DNA of 5,095 nucleotides. It comes from an uncultured bacterium (GTDB lineage Bacteria > Cyanobacteriota > Vampirovibrionia > Gastranaerophilales > Gastranaerophilaceae). Positions 1 to 5,095 of this stretch are shown here, one piece after another; the first letter of the stretch is position 1; every line of letters starts with the position of its first letter. Where the stretch lies: positions 4,952-10,046 of the forward strand of contig CAQTPN010000002.1 in NCBI GenBank assembly GCA_948888345.1, read 5' to 3'. The translations under genes were made by a program, and so were the position numbers. Below the pieces are notes generated by a model, which was given only the letters and a program-made list of their open reading frames with translations, was not told the origin of the DNA and ran no database searches.

Positions 1-111
1 TATGGAGCGGCCCATGCCCTGAAAAATATTGATATGGAAATTCCGGAAAAGAAACAGGTAATATTACATTGTAAACTTTATTGTAACAATTTTTATATAC
101 TCTGTTTATAA
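1..111 (+). pseudogene. Truncated 5' fragment of a PstB-like phosphate ABC transporter ATPase
   Basis: Frame 1 is open from the window edge to a TAA at 109-111 and begins YGAAHALKNIDMEIPEK. This matches the N-terminal strand of PstB, the ATP-hydrolysing subunit of the high-affinity phosphate importer (E. coli PstB has YGKFHALKNINLDI at this place). In an intact gene the next residues would be a VTA-I-IGPSGCGKST stretch containing the Walker A nucleotide-binding loop. Here the frame instead reads a cysteine- and tyrosine-rich tail without that motif and stops after 36 codons. I saw no continuation of the loop in the other two frames, so a simple frameshift does not explain it. The break lies at about 54-60. 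The coding start would lie only a few codons left of the window. LivF-type ATPases have a similar YG..HAL start, so the family call is likely but not certain. A chimeric assembly junction is an alternative to a real pseudogene. Confidence 0.5.
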
Positions 112-115
112 ATTT

Positions 116-145
116 TTATCACGCACCTTTTATTTGGGGTATTAT
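116..145 (+). promoter_or_regulatory. Weak candidate sigma-70 promoter for the GH13 gene
   Basis: TTATCA at 116-121 (4 of 6 to the -35 consensus) and TATTAT at 140-145 (5 of 6 to the -10 consensus) are separated by 18 bp. Transcription would start near 152, giving a leader of about 45 nt. The region is so AT-rich that other pairs can be drawn, for example a TTGTAA at 81-86 with TATAAA at 107-112 but a 20-bp spacer, so this is only the best-spaced candidate. Confidence 0.25.
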
Positions 146-156
146 TTAATAAAATA

Positions 157-166
157 AACACGTGTT
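157..166. repeat. 10-bp perfect palindrome AACACGTGTT in the GH13 leader
   Basis: AACACGTGTT reads the same on both strands and contains a central CACGTG. It lies about 30 bp upstream of the GH13 start codon and just downstream of the candidate -10 element, a position where a dimeric repressor could act. No regulator gene is nearby and the palindrome does not extend outward, so operator function is only a possibility. Confidence 0.25.
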
Positions 167-182
167 GATAATTGTTAGGTTT

Positions 183-191
183 AAAAGGAAA
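183..191 (+). promoter_or_regulatory. Ribosome binding site of the GH13 gene
   Basis: The purine run AAAAGGAAA, with its AGGA core at 186-189, ends a few bases before the ATG at 196. This supports that ATG as the start and so includes the polar N-terminal leader in the protein. Confidence 0.75.
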
Positions 192-195
192 TTAA

Positions 196-2565
196 ATGAG
201 AATTGCAAGCATTAATTCTTATTTTAACAGAGGTAATATTTCATTTAAAAGGACACTCGAAGAGCATCAAAGCGGAGGAGCAAATGTAAACCCTGATACT
301 AAAGAAGTATCGTTTAAAATATTTACATTTCCTGATGCTGAAAGTGTAGATGTAAAAATATACGATAGAAAAGACCCTGAAAAATTTAAAACATACCCTT
401 TAGATAATTACGGAGAAGGAATTTTCAGAACCAAGAAAGCTATACCCCAAAACAAAGCAAAGGAAGGGGACAGGTATGCTTACGTAATTAAAAAAAGCGA
501 CGGTACGGTTGAAGAAGTAAAAGACCCCTATGCAAAAAGACAGGGAAACGGTACAAAAGAAGAGTTTTTGGATTATTCAATTATTTATGAACATAAAAAT
601 TCTATCTGGAAACATTTAAAAAGCTGGCTTAAAAATCCCGAAAGAATCGTAAGAACCCCAAAAGAAGGCCAATTAGGAATAAAAGATGCAATTATCTATG
701 AAATGCAGATAGACACATTGACTCAGGAAGGGACGTTTGAGGCCGCTAAAGAAAAACTTCAAACCATTAAAAACTCAGGGTTTAATACAATCCAATTAAT
801 GCCAAATGAAAATACATTCGGCCCGAACTGGGGATATGACGGCGAAGATAAATTTGCACCGCAGGAGCATAGAGGCGGGCCTGATAAATTAAAAGAATTA
901 ATTGATGAAGCGCATAAAACAGGGCTTAACGTATTTATGGATATTGTGCCGAACCATTCAGGCCCCGATGGCAGCCGGCTTGAAAAAACAGGCCCTTATA
1001 TAGAAGGGGATAATATTTTTGGCAGAGCTTTTAATTTTGAAGGAGAAAATTCAAAATACGTAAGAAATTACATTGTTGATGCTGCAATAAACTGGATAGA
1101 TAATTACAAAGTTGACGGTTTAAGACTTGATATGACAAGGTTTATGAACTCTGATTATACAATGAAAGAAATTGCGGCAGAAGTTAACCATCATTTCCCT
1201 GATGTTGTTTTAATAGCAGAAGACAGCAGAGAACACATGAACACCGATAATATAAACTATTGGACTGATTATAACGAGCTTCATGACAAACGTGTTGTTA
1301 ATCCGCTAAGACCTGACGAAATTTGCAAAGAAGATACAAAAAAACACTGTGAATATATTAACAGCTTAGATGAATATATAGCAAAGAACAGTAAAACCGG
1401 ACTTAATGTTCATCCAGTACTTGCAAACCTCGGATATGACAGCGAATGGGATTTTTCATTCCATCACAGTTTAAGGGATGCAATATTTGCACATGATAAA
1501 AATTCCACAGAAGAAGGAAGACTCCCTGATTTAATGGAAGCGATTTATCAATCTCAAAATAACGTAAAATATGTTTCAAGCCATGATGAAACCGGAAACA
1601 ATGACGGCACAAGGCCTGTTGTTAAATATCTTGCGCCAAAATTAAATATGGCATCTTTTGTAATTTTAAATGATGAAGATAAAAAAAGAGTTCAGGATTT
1701 TGCCGCACTAAAAGATACCTCTATAGATGAAGCTTATTATACAGTTAAAAGCCAAAAAGCCCAGCAGGCTTCAGAAGCTCTTGTAAAGCTTTTATCTGAA
1801 GGCAAATTGGACGATTATAAATATAAAAAATATGAAGAGTTTTATCAAGACATATTAAAACCTCTTGGAATAGAAGAGGGTTCAAATATAACCTATAAAA
1901 AGCTTGTAAGGGATTATGAAAAAAGTGCTGCCCAGTTCAGGATGGCTCAAGCTATGACAAATGCAGTCCCGGGCCCGAAAATGGTATTTCAGGGAGATGA
2001 AAATCTTGATATAACTTCATTCAGATTTTTTAGAGAGTTTCAAAGCAAACCCCATGAAGCTTATCTTGAAACAGAAAAAGGATATCCGTCAGGAATACCT
2101 GCCCTTGAAGCATCAAAGCTTGATGGCATCAAATATTCAGATAGTACAAAAGCTGCTATGGAAAACCATAATAATTTAATTAAGGATTTAAATAAATTAA
2201 ATAAAGAAAATCCGGCCCTTCGAAGAGGAAATCTTCTATTAAATAAGGACGGTTCAAAAGATTGTTTTATTCATAATAACGCCATCGGATTTCACACAAA
2301 AGACGAGAAAACAGGAAATGAATTTTTTGTTGTAACAAATTTCGGATACGAAGGCTACCCTGATATTTTTAATGAAAAATATTATATGCCGTTTCCTTAC
2401 GGAAGATGGGAAGAAGTATTAAATACGGATGATATTAAATACGGAGGATGCGGCAAATATCTAAATGACGGGGAAATTTTTGAAGGCTCAGGCTTAAATC
2501 AGGATGAAAAACTGCCTGTAAACCTTGCTGAATTTTCTACAATATATTTTAAAAGGGTGGGATAA
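196..2565 (+). CDS. GH13 alpha-amylase-superfamily enzyme, TreZ/branching-enzyme-like
   Basis: This 789-residue enzyme is expected to hydrolyse or transfer alpha-glucosidic bonds in glycogen-like or malto-oligosaccharide substrates. It has no signal peptide and so is probably cytosolic. Residues 1-20 are a polar leader ending in ISFKR. Residues about 30-115 form an E-set/CBM48-like beta-sandwich ending in the typical DPYAK. The barrel begins near I167-YEM and carries all four GH13 regions: DIVPNH (249-254), GLRLD with nucleophile D312, IAED with acid/base E342, and SSHDE with H463 and D464. NWGYDG (211-216), an EWDFSFHH stretch (417-424) and HDETGNN (463-469) resemble malto-oligosyltrehalose trehalohydrolase, while SHDE also fits branching enzymes. 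About 100 mostly helical, lysine-rich residues (475-578) separate region IV from the VFQGDE strand (597-602). The C-terminal beta domain (about 690-787) has the usual W738-EEVLNTD and YGG. No TreY or glycogen genes are adjacent, so exact specificity is unresolved. The fold and enzyme class are near certain. Confidence 0.93.
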   Translation: MRIASINSYFNRGNISFKRTLEEHQSGGANVNPDTKEVSFKIFTFPDAESVDVKIYDRKDPEKFKTYPLDNYGEGIFRTKKAIPQNKAKEGDRYAYVIKKSDGTVEEVKDPYAKRQGNGTKEEFLDYSIIYEHKNSIWKHLKSWLKNPERIVRTPKEGQLGIKDAIIYEMQIDTLTQEGTFEAAKEKLQTIKNSGFNTIQLMPNENTFGPNWGYDGEDKFAPQEHRGGPDKLKELIDEAHKTGLNVFMDIVPNHSGPDGSRLEKTGPYIEGDNIFGRAFNFEGENSKYVRNYIVDAAINWIDNYKVDGLRLDMTRFMNSDYTMKEIAAEVNHHFPDVVLIAEDSREHMNTDNINYWTDYNELHDKRVVNPLRPDEICKEDTKKHCEYINSLDEYIAKNSKTGLNVHPVLANLGYDSEWDFSFHHSLRDAIFAHDKNSTEEGRLPDLMEAIYQSQNNVKYVSSHDETGNNDGTRPVVKYLAPKLNMASFVILNDEDKKRVQDFAALKDTSIDEAYYTVKSQKAQQASEALVKLLSEGKLDDYKYKKYEEFYQDILKPLGIEEGSNITYKKLVRDYEKSAAQFRMAQAMTNAVPGPKMVFQGDENLDITSFRFFREFQSKPHEAYLETEKGYPSGIPALEASKLDGIKYSDSTKAAMENHNNLIKDLNKLNKENPALRRGNLLLNKDGSKDCFIHNNAIGFHTKDEKTGNEFFVVTNFGYEGYPDIFNEKYYMPFPYGRWEEVLNTDDIKYGGCGKYLNDGEIFEGSGLNQDEKLPVNLAEFSTIYFKRVG

Positions 2566-2573
2566 TAGCTCTT

Positions 2574-2610
2574 TTGACATATAGAAATCAAATTTTGTTT
2601 CATTTATGAT
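2574..2610 (+). promoter_or_regulatory. Possible promoter of the MATE gene
   Basis: A perfect -35 consensus TTGACA lies at 2574-2579, just after the GH13 stop codon. An 18-bp spacer leads to TTTCAT (2598-2603, 4 of 6 to the -10 consensus). A better -10, TATGAT, lies at 2605-2610, but 25 bp is too far to pair with this -35. Either choice places transcription initiation at or after the first ATG (2606), which bears on which start codon is used. Read-through from the GH13 gene is the alternative, because no terminator is visible in the 40-bp gap. Confidence 0.3.
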
Positions 2611-3967
2611 TTTAAATATGTTCAAAAATGAGCAAAATCTAACCGAAGGAAGCATTTCTAAAACCTTGATATTATTTGCACTGCCGTTTGTCTTTGCAAA
2701 TTTTCTTCAAGCACTTTACGGTGCCTGCGATTTAATAATTATAGGCCACTTTACAGGCGGAAGTTCCGCTATATCATCAGTTGCAACCGGTGCACAGATA
2801 ATGCATATTGTAATGTCTTTTATAATAGGACTTACAACAGGTACAACCGTTTTAGTCGGTCATGCATACGGCGCAGGCAAAAAAGAAGAGATTGAAAAAA
2901 TAATAGGCACAGTGTTTATCTTTTTTATATCTCTTTCTCTTATTGTAGCTTTTTTAATGTATTATTTTGCACCAAACCTTATAAATATTGTAAATACTCC
3001 GGATATTGCATATCAAGGGGCATTAGAATATGTTCTGATATGTTCTTTTGGAGTAATTTTTATATTTTTATTTAATGTATTTTCTTCAATCTTAAGAGGC
3101 GTCGGAAATTCTTACACCCCAATGATTTTTATTTCAATAGGGTGCATTGCAAATATTCTTCTTGATTTATTTTTTATAGGGTATTTAAACCTCGGCACTA
3201 AAGGAGCCGCAATTGCAACCGTTATAGCACAGGGAATATGCGCAATTTCACTTGCCGCCTATGTAAGGTTAAATAAATTTTCTTTTGAATTTAAATTCAG
3301 AAAAACAAAATTTTATTTTGATAAGGTCAAGAATATTGTAAAACTCGGGCTGCCGTTAAGTTTTCAGGATTCTATGGTTCAAATGTCCTTTATAATTTTA
3401 TTATCTCTGGCAAATTCAATAGGGGTGGATGCTTCTGCAGGATACGGCACTGCAAACAGATTAAACGGTTTTACAATGCTGCCGGCATTTTCTTTTGCAA
3501 TGGCTTTAACCCCGATTGTTGCCCAAAATATGGGGGCAAAAAAGCGGCTTAGGGCCAAATATATGTTATACACGGCAATAGGGTACACGTTTATATTCGG
3601 ACTTATCTGTCTAATCTGGCAGCAAACCAGCCCCGAGAGCGCGATAGGAATTTTTACAAAAGATTCAAATGTTATAAAGGAAGGAGCTTCATACCTTAAA
3701 TCTTTCAGCTTTGATTTAATAATTGTACCTTTTGCATTTTGCTTAAACGCATTTTTTAACGGCTGCGGCCGCACAGCGTTTTCTATGGCAAACAGCCTTG
3801 CCGCAACACTTTTAATCAGGGTGCCGCTTGCATTTTTAATAACAGAAATATTCGGTAAAACTCTCTTTAATCTCGGTATGGCAGCACCGATTGCATCTGT
3901 TTGTGCCGTTACCATTGCACTTATTTATTTGAAAACCGGCCGCTGGAAAAAATCAAAAATAGTATAA
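2606..3967 (+). CDS. MATE-family multidrug/metabolite efflux transporter
   Basis: This 453-residue inner-membrane protein has the length and architecture of MATE exporters, which extrude drugs or metabolites in exchange for Na+ or H+. Twelve hydrophobic segments fall in two lobes: six helices within about 20-222, a charged cytoplasmic linker at 223-242, and six more within about 244-442. Family hallmarks are the N-terminal LTEGSISKTLILFALP (12-27), GAGKKEE (89-95), RGVGNSYTP (164-172), LDLFFIG (186-192), the second-lobe repeat QNMGAKKRLRA (307-317), NGCGRT (385-390) and RVPLAF (405-410). The substrate cannot be read from the sequence. No clear Shine-Dalgarno sequence precedes ATG 2606. An in-frame ATG at 2618 would give a 449-residue protein that still contains the whole conserved N-terminus, so the exact start is uncertain. 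The gene lies 40 bp after the GH13 gene on the same strand and converges on the toxin-antitoxin operon. No functional link to either is evident. Confidence 0.93.
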   Translation: MILNMFKNEQNLTEGSISKTLILFALPFVFANFLQALYGACDLIIIGHFTGGSSAISSVATGAQIMHIVMSFIIGLTTGTTVLVGHAYGAGKKEEIEKIIGTVFIFFISLSLIVAFLMYYFAPNLINIVNTPDIAYQGALEYVLICSFGVIFIFLFNVFSSILRGVGNSYTPMIFISIGCIANILLDLFFIGYLNLGTKGAAIATVIAQGICAISLAAYVRLNKFSFEFKFRKTKFYFDKVKNIVKLGLPLSFQDSMVQMSFIILLSLANSIGVDASAGYGTANRLNGFTMLPAFSFAMALTPIVAQNMGAKKRLRAKYMLYTAIGYTFIFGLICLIWQQTSPESAIGIFTKDSNVIKEGASYLKSFSFDLIIVPFAFCLNAFFNGCGRTAFSMANSLAATLLIRVPLAFLITEIFGKTLFNLGMAAPIASVCAVTIALIYLKTGRWKKSKIV

Positions 3968-3974
3968 GAAAACA

Positions 3975-4277
3975 TTAAACAGGAAAAATGATTAAATAAT
4001 TTTTCTTTATTTCTTCCTGAAAACTTGCAGGCAGTTTATCTAATTCAAAAATATCCATTAAAAACGGAATATTACTGTCATTTAAAATCTGTCTTAAATC
4101 AAAGATATTACATTCCTTATCATTAAAATCCTTAACAACCAAATCTAAGTCGCTTCCCTCATGCGCTTCCCCGTTCAACCTGCTTCCATACGCCCATATT
4201 TCGGCACGGGGACAGTAATTTTCAAATATGTTAATCAATTCTTTGAGATATTTTTCTTTTATAAAAAGTTTACTCAT
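3975..4277 (-). CDS. mntA: MntA-type minimal nucleotidyltransferase (antitoxin of a HEPN/MNT pair)
   Basis: This 100-residue protein has the compact pol-beta-like nucleotidyltransferase fold of MNT antitoxins. The hallmark GSX10DXD motif is exact: G31-S32, ten residues, then D43-L-D45. A third metal-binding carboxylate is expected at D75 in the MDIFELD strand. In characterised HEPN/MNT systems this enzyme neutralises the partner HEPN ribonuclease by adding AMP units to a tyrosine near its active site. With both metal-site motifs intact, the same chemistry is inferred here. The start codon lies inside the end of hepT in a different frame, with the 8-bp overlap ATGAGTAA, and has no Shine-Dalgarno sequence of its own. 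Expression therefore probably depends on translational coupling to the toxin gene. It is the last gene of the leftward operon and ends 7 bp from the convergent MATE stop. A standalone HI0073-type nucleotidyltransferase of unknown substrate is an older annotation of the same family. Confidence 0.9.
   Translation of the reverse strand: MSKLFIKEKYLKELINIFENYCPRAEIWAYGSRLNGEAHEGSDLDLVVKDFNDKECNIFDLRQILNDSNIPFLMDIFELDKLPASFQEEIKKNYLIIFPV
3980..4019. terminator. Weak hairpin region at the convergent gene ends
   Basis: AGGAAAAAT (3981-3989) pairs with ATTTTTCTT (3999-4007) across a 9-nt loop, with one G-U pair, and is followed by a U-rich stretch on the plus strand. CAGGAA (3980-3985) and TTCCTG (4014-4019) offer an alternative outer pairing. 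The stem is AT-rich and lies inside the 3' end of mntA, so it could terminate MATE transcription only weakly. It is the only hairpin I see near the two stop codons. Confidence 0.22.
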
Positions 4278-4686
4278 TGTCTATGACTTTTTTTAATTCC
4301 TTTACATCCAAAATAAAATCATCAATTAATAAAAGTGTTTCTTCCGCAAAAGACCTCCCGTAGTCATGTGCTGTATTATTCCTGTTATCACGGTATTTAA
4401 ACCAGCGTTCAACGGCTTTTTCGTCTAAAAGCGAATGTTTTAGGGCATATCTGAACAAATCTTTAAAAGACAATTTATCAGAAGCCTTTTTACTTGCAAA
4501 ATACGGGGATAATTTTTTCCTTAAAAGTTTGCCGGACTGCTCAAGCGTCATTTCAAATCCCTTAACAAGCGAATTCCTGTACATTTCATAATCAATGCTG
4601 CCTTCATCTGACATTTTTATCATTAAATATGATTTTTCAAGAGTTTCAAGACATTTTTGCAAATATTCCGTATTAATATTGCTCAT
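4270..4686 (-). CDS. hepT: HepT-type HEPN-domain protein (ribonuclease toxin; HI0074-like)
   Basis: This 138-residue all-helical protein belongs to the HEPN family often annotated as nucleotidyltransferase substrate-binding protein. The catalytic RX4HXY motif is intact as RNNTAHDY, with R102, H107 and Y109. Conserved family features around it are FEMTLEQSGKLLRK (44-57) and the helix KAVERWFKYRD (90-100) leading into the motif. In studied pairs the HEPN dimer is a metal-independent RNase, with tRNA cleavage reported for one cyanobacterial example. The tyrosine in this motif is the residue AMPylated by MntA. Toxin activity here is inferred from the conserved residues and pairing. The start ATG at 4686 has a good AAGGAA site 5 nt upstream, and that site runs into the stop codon of the preceding 108-residue gene. 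The 3' end overlaps mntA by 8 bp. Nothing suggests inactivation. Confidence 0.9.
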   Translation of the reverse strand: MSNINTEYLQKCLETLEKSYLMIKMSDEGSIDYEMYRNSLVKGFEMTLEQSGKLLRKKLSPYFASKKASDKLSFKDLFRYALKHSLLDEKAVERWFKYRDNRNNTAHDYGRSFAEETLLLIDDFILDVKELKKVIDNE

Positions 4687-4691
4687 TTTTA

Positions 4692-4697
4692 TTCCTT
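4692..4697 (-). promoter_or_regulatory. Ribosome binding site of hepT overlapping the upstream stop codon
   Basis: On the minus strand AAGGAA lies 5 nt before the hepT ATG. The final two bases of the TAA stop of the upstream gene (4698-4696) are the first two of this site. Ribosomes terminating on the upstream gene would therefore sit on the hepT initiation region, which favours coupled translation and fixes the hepT start. Confidence 0.75.
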
Positions 4698-5022
4698 AGT
4701 TTTTATTTTTATATGAGAGGATTTCGTTGATTTTTGTCCTTAAATCAAGAGCCATCTGTGTTTGAAGGATTTTGATTTCATCAAGTGCAGTCTGCATCCT
4801 CGGGGTCGGGTCATCTGTATTTATATTTGTACCGTTTAAAGATACTTTAATTTGTTCAATTTTTGCTTCCGCATAATCAATTATATCCAAAACTTCATCA
4901 ATCTCATCATCAGAAAATTTAAGCTGCCTTAATTTGCGCTCCATCTGGTTTTTAATTTTTTCCCTCTGGTTTAAAATTTTCTGTGTATTGTCCCGTTCAT
5001 TTGAAAAATCATCAAAATCCAT
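4696..5022 (-). CDS. Small helical/coiled-coil protein of unknown function, co-transcribed with hepT-mntA
   Basis: I do not recognise this 108-residue protein. It is highly charged with no membrane segment or signal peptide. Three helical stretches are suggested: residues about 8-34 (rich in K, R, E and Q), 37-62 (acidic, SDDEIDEVLDIIDYAEAKI then EQIKV), and 75-103 (ALDEIKILQTQMALDL and following). A Gly/Asn/Asp/Pro-rich linker at about 63-74 separates the second and third. Heptad-like spacing of I, L and M suggests coiled-coil or helical-bundle assembly. The start is well defined: an in-frame TAG lies immediately before the ATG, and an AAGGAA site lies 6 nt upstream. Only 9 bp separate its stop from hepT, with the hepT ribosome binding site touching the stop codon, so the genes are probably one operon. 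It could be a third component or adaptor of the HEPN/MNT module, or a housekeeping gene onto which the pair was appended. The sequence cannot decide between these. Confidence 0.8.
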   Translation of the reverse strand: MDFDDFSNERDNTQKILNQREKIKNQMERKLRQLKFSDDEIDEVLDIIDYAEAKIEQIKVSLNGTNINTDDPTPRMQTALDEIKILQTQMALDLRTKINEILSYKNKN

Positions 5023-5028
5023 CTAAAA

Positions 5029-5037
5029 TTCCTTTTT
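5029..5037 (-). promoter_or_regulatory. Ribosome binding site of the 108-residue gene
   Basis: The minus strand reads AAAAAGGAA ending 6 nt before the ATG at 5022. Together with the in-frame TAG directly before that ATG, it fixes the start. Confidence 0.75.
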
Positions 5038-5041
5038 AATT

Positions 5042-5095
5042 TTACATTTTATTAAAATCAAGTTTATAATTATAAACCCAATCTTTACCATATTT
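5042..5095 (-). CDS. Possible 3' end of an upstream gene running off the window
   Basis: Reading leftward from the window edge, one frame is open for 17 codons and ends at TAA (5044-5042). It encodes KYGKDWVYNYKLDFNKM, a balanced, protein-like C-terminus of unknown identity. If real, it ends 19 bp before the 108-residue gene, so the leftward operon has at least four genes and its promoter lies outside the window. A second frame is also open up to the TAG before the 108-residue gene, but gives a less protein-like hydrophobic/lysine sequence. With so few codons the call is tentative, and the stretch may instead be a promoter region. Confidence 0.4.
   Translation of the reverse strand, partial: KYGKDWVYNYKLDFNKM
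5062..5077. repeat. 16-bp perfect palindrome upstream of the 108-residue/hepT/mntA operon
   Basis: GTTTATAATTATAAAC is a perfect inverted repeat without spacer, centred about 48 bp before the start codon of the 108-residue gene. It contains a consensus -10 hexamer TATAAT in both orientations. This fits an autoregulatory operator over a promoter, as toxin-antitoxin operons often have, but the matching -35 element would lie at or beyond the window edge. A chance occurrence in such AT-rich DNA, or inside a coding 3' end, is also plausible. Confidence 0.35.

Noticed and set aside
1..195. Simple frameshift as the explanation for the broken PstB-like start
   Set aside because: The bases after 60 do not encode the expected GPSGCGKST loop in any forward frame, so a lost or gained base cannot restore the gene.
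1403..1612. Minus-strand open frame of 69 codons inside the GH13 gene
   Set aside because: It lies wholly opposite the conserved region around GH13 region IV, has a Cys/His/Leu-rich non-protein-like composition, and is a shadow of the real gene.
2566..2605. Rho-independent terminator after the GH13 gene
   Set aside because: The 40-bp gap holds only a short near-palindrome around CAAATTTTG without a GC-rich stem or a following T-run.
3379..3915. Minus-strand open frame of 178 codons inside the MATE gene
   Set aside because: It is antisense to conserved second-lobe MATE helices and its composition mirrors them. It shows no recognisable domain, so it is treated as a shadow frame despite its length.
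2606..4686. MATE exporter as a functional part of the toxin-antitoxin module
   Set aside because: It is on the opposite strand and convergent, and nothing in HEPN/MNT biology calls for an exporter; adjacency alone is not evidence.
5022..5095. Short hydrophobic peptide frame on the minus strand ending at the TAG before the 108-residue gene
   Set aside because: It is made of I, L, K and N as expected from random AT-rich DNA, has no ribosome binding site visible in the window, and competes with a more protein-like frame ending at 5042.

Overview
The window is AT-rich, roughly one third G+C by eye, and gene-dense. Ribosome binding sites of the AAGGAA type precede most genes. The first complete protein starts with a short polar, Asn/Ser-rich leader ending in ISFK. 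I associate this leader with proteins of gut Gastranaerophilales (Vampirovibrionia, formerly Melainabacteria, the non-photosynthetic sister group of Cyanobacteria). That assignment comes from recalled sequence style, not a search; another low-GC gut lineage is possible.

Left part (1-2565, plus strand). Bases 1-111 carry what looks like the start of a phosphate ABC transporter ATPase (PstB-type). Its homology stops abruptly just before the Walker A loop should appear, so it looks like a broken remnant. After a short AT-rich leader with a weak promoter and a 10-bp palindrome comes a 789-residue GH13 (alpha-amylase superfamily) enzyme. It has an N-terminal beta-sandwich, all four GH13 catalytic regions, an extra helical segment of about 100 residues before the last barrel strand, and a C-terminal beta domain. 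It most resembles the malto-oligosyltrehalose trehalohydrolase / glycogen-branching-enzyme branch, so it probably works on glycogen-like or malto-oligosaccharide substrates in the cytosol.

Middle part (2606-3967, plus strand). A complete 12-helix MATE-family efflux transporter follows 40 bp downstream of the GH13 gene. It has no clear Shine-Dalgarno sequence and may have its own promoter.

Right part (3975-5095, minus strand, convergent). This is a compact operon read leftward: the last codons of a probable upstream gene, a 108-residue helical/coiled-coil protein of unknown function, a HEPN-domain protein (HepT type, with an intact RX4HXY motif), and a minimal nucleotidyltransferase (MntA type, with an intact GSX10DXD motif). 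The last two overlap by 8 bp. They form a canonical HEPN/MNT toxin-antitoxin pair, in which the nucleotidyltransferase is expected to silence the HEPN ribonuclease by AMPylating the tyrosine in the RX4HXY motif. The HEPN gene's ribosome binding site touches the stop codon of the 108-residue gene, so that unknown protein is probably co-expressed with the pair. This three-gene arrangement is the best candidate for something undescribed here. The MATE and mntA genes converge with only 7 bp between their stop codons. No tRNA, rRNA, CRISPR array or insertion sequence was seen.
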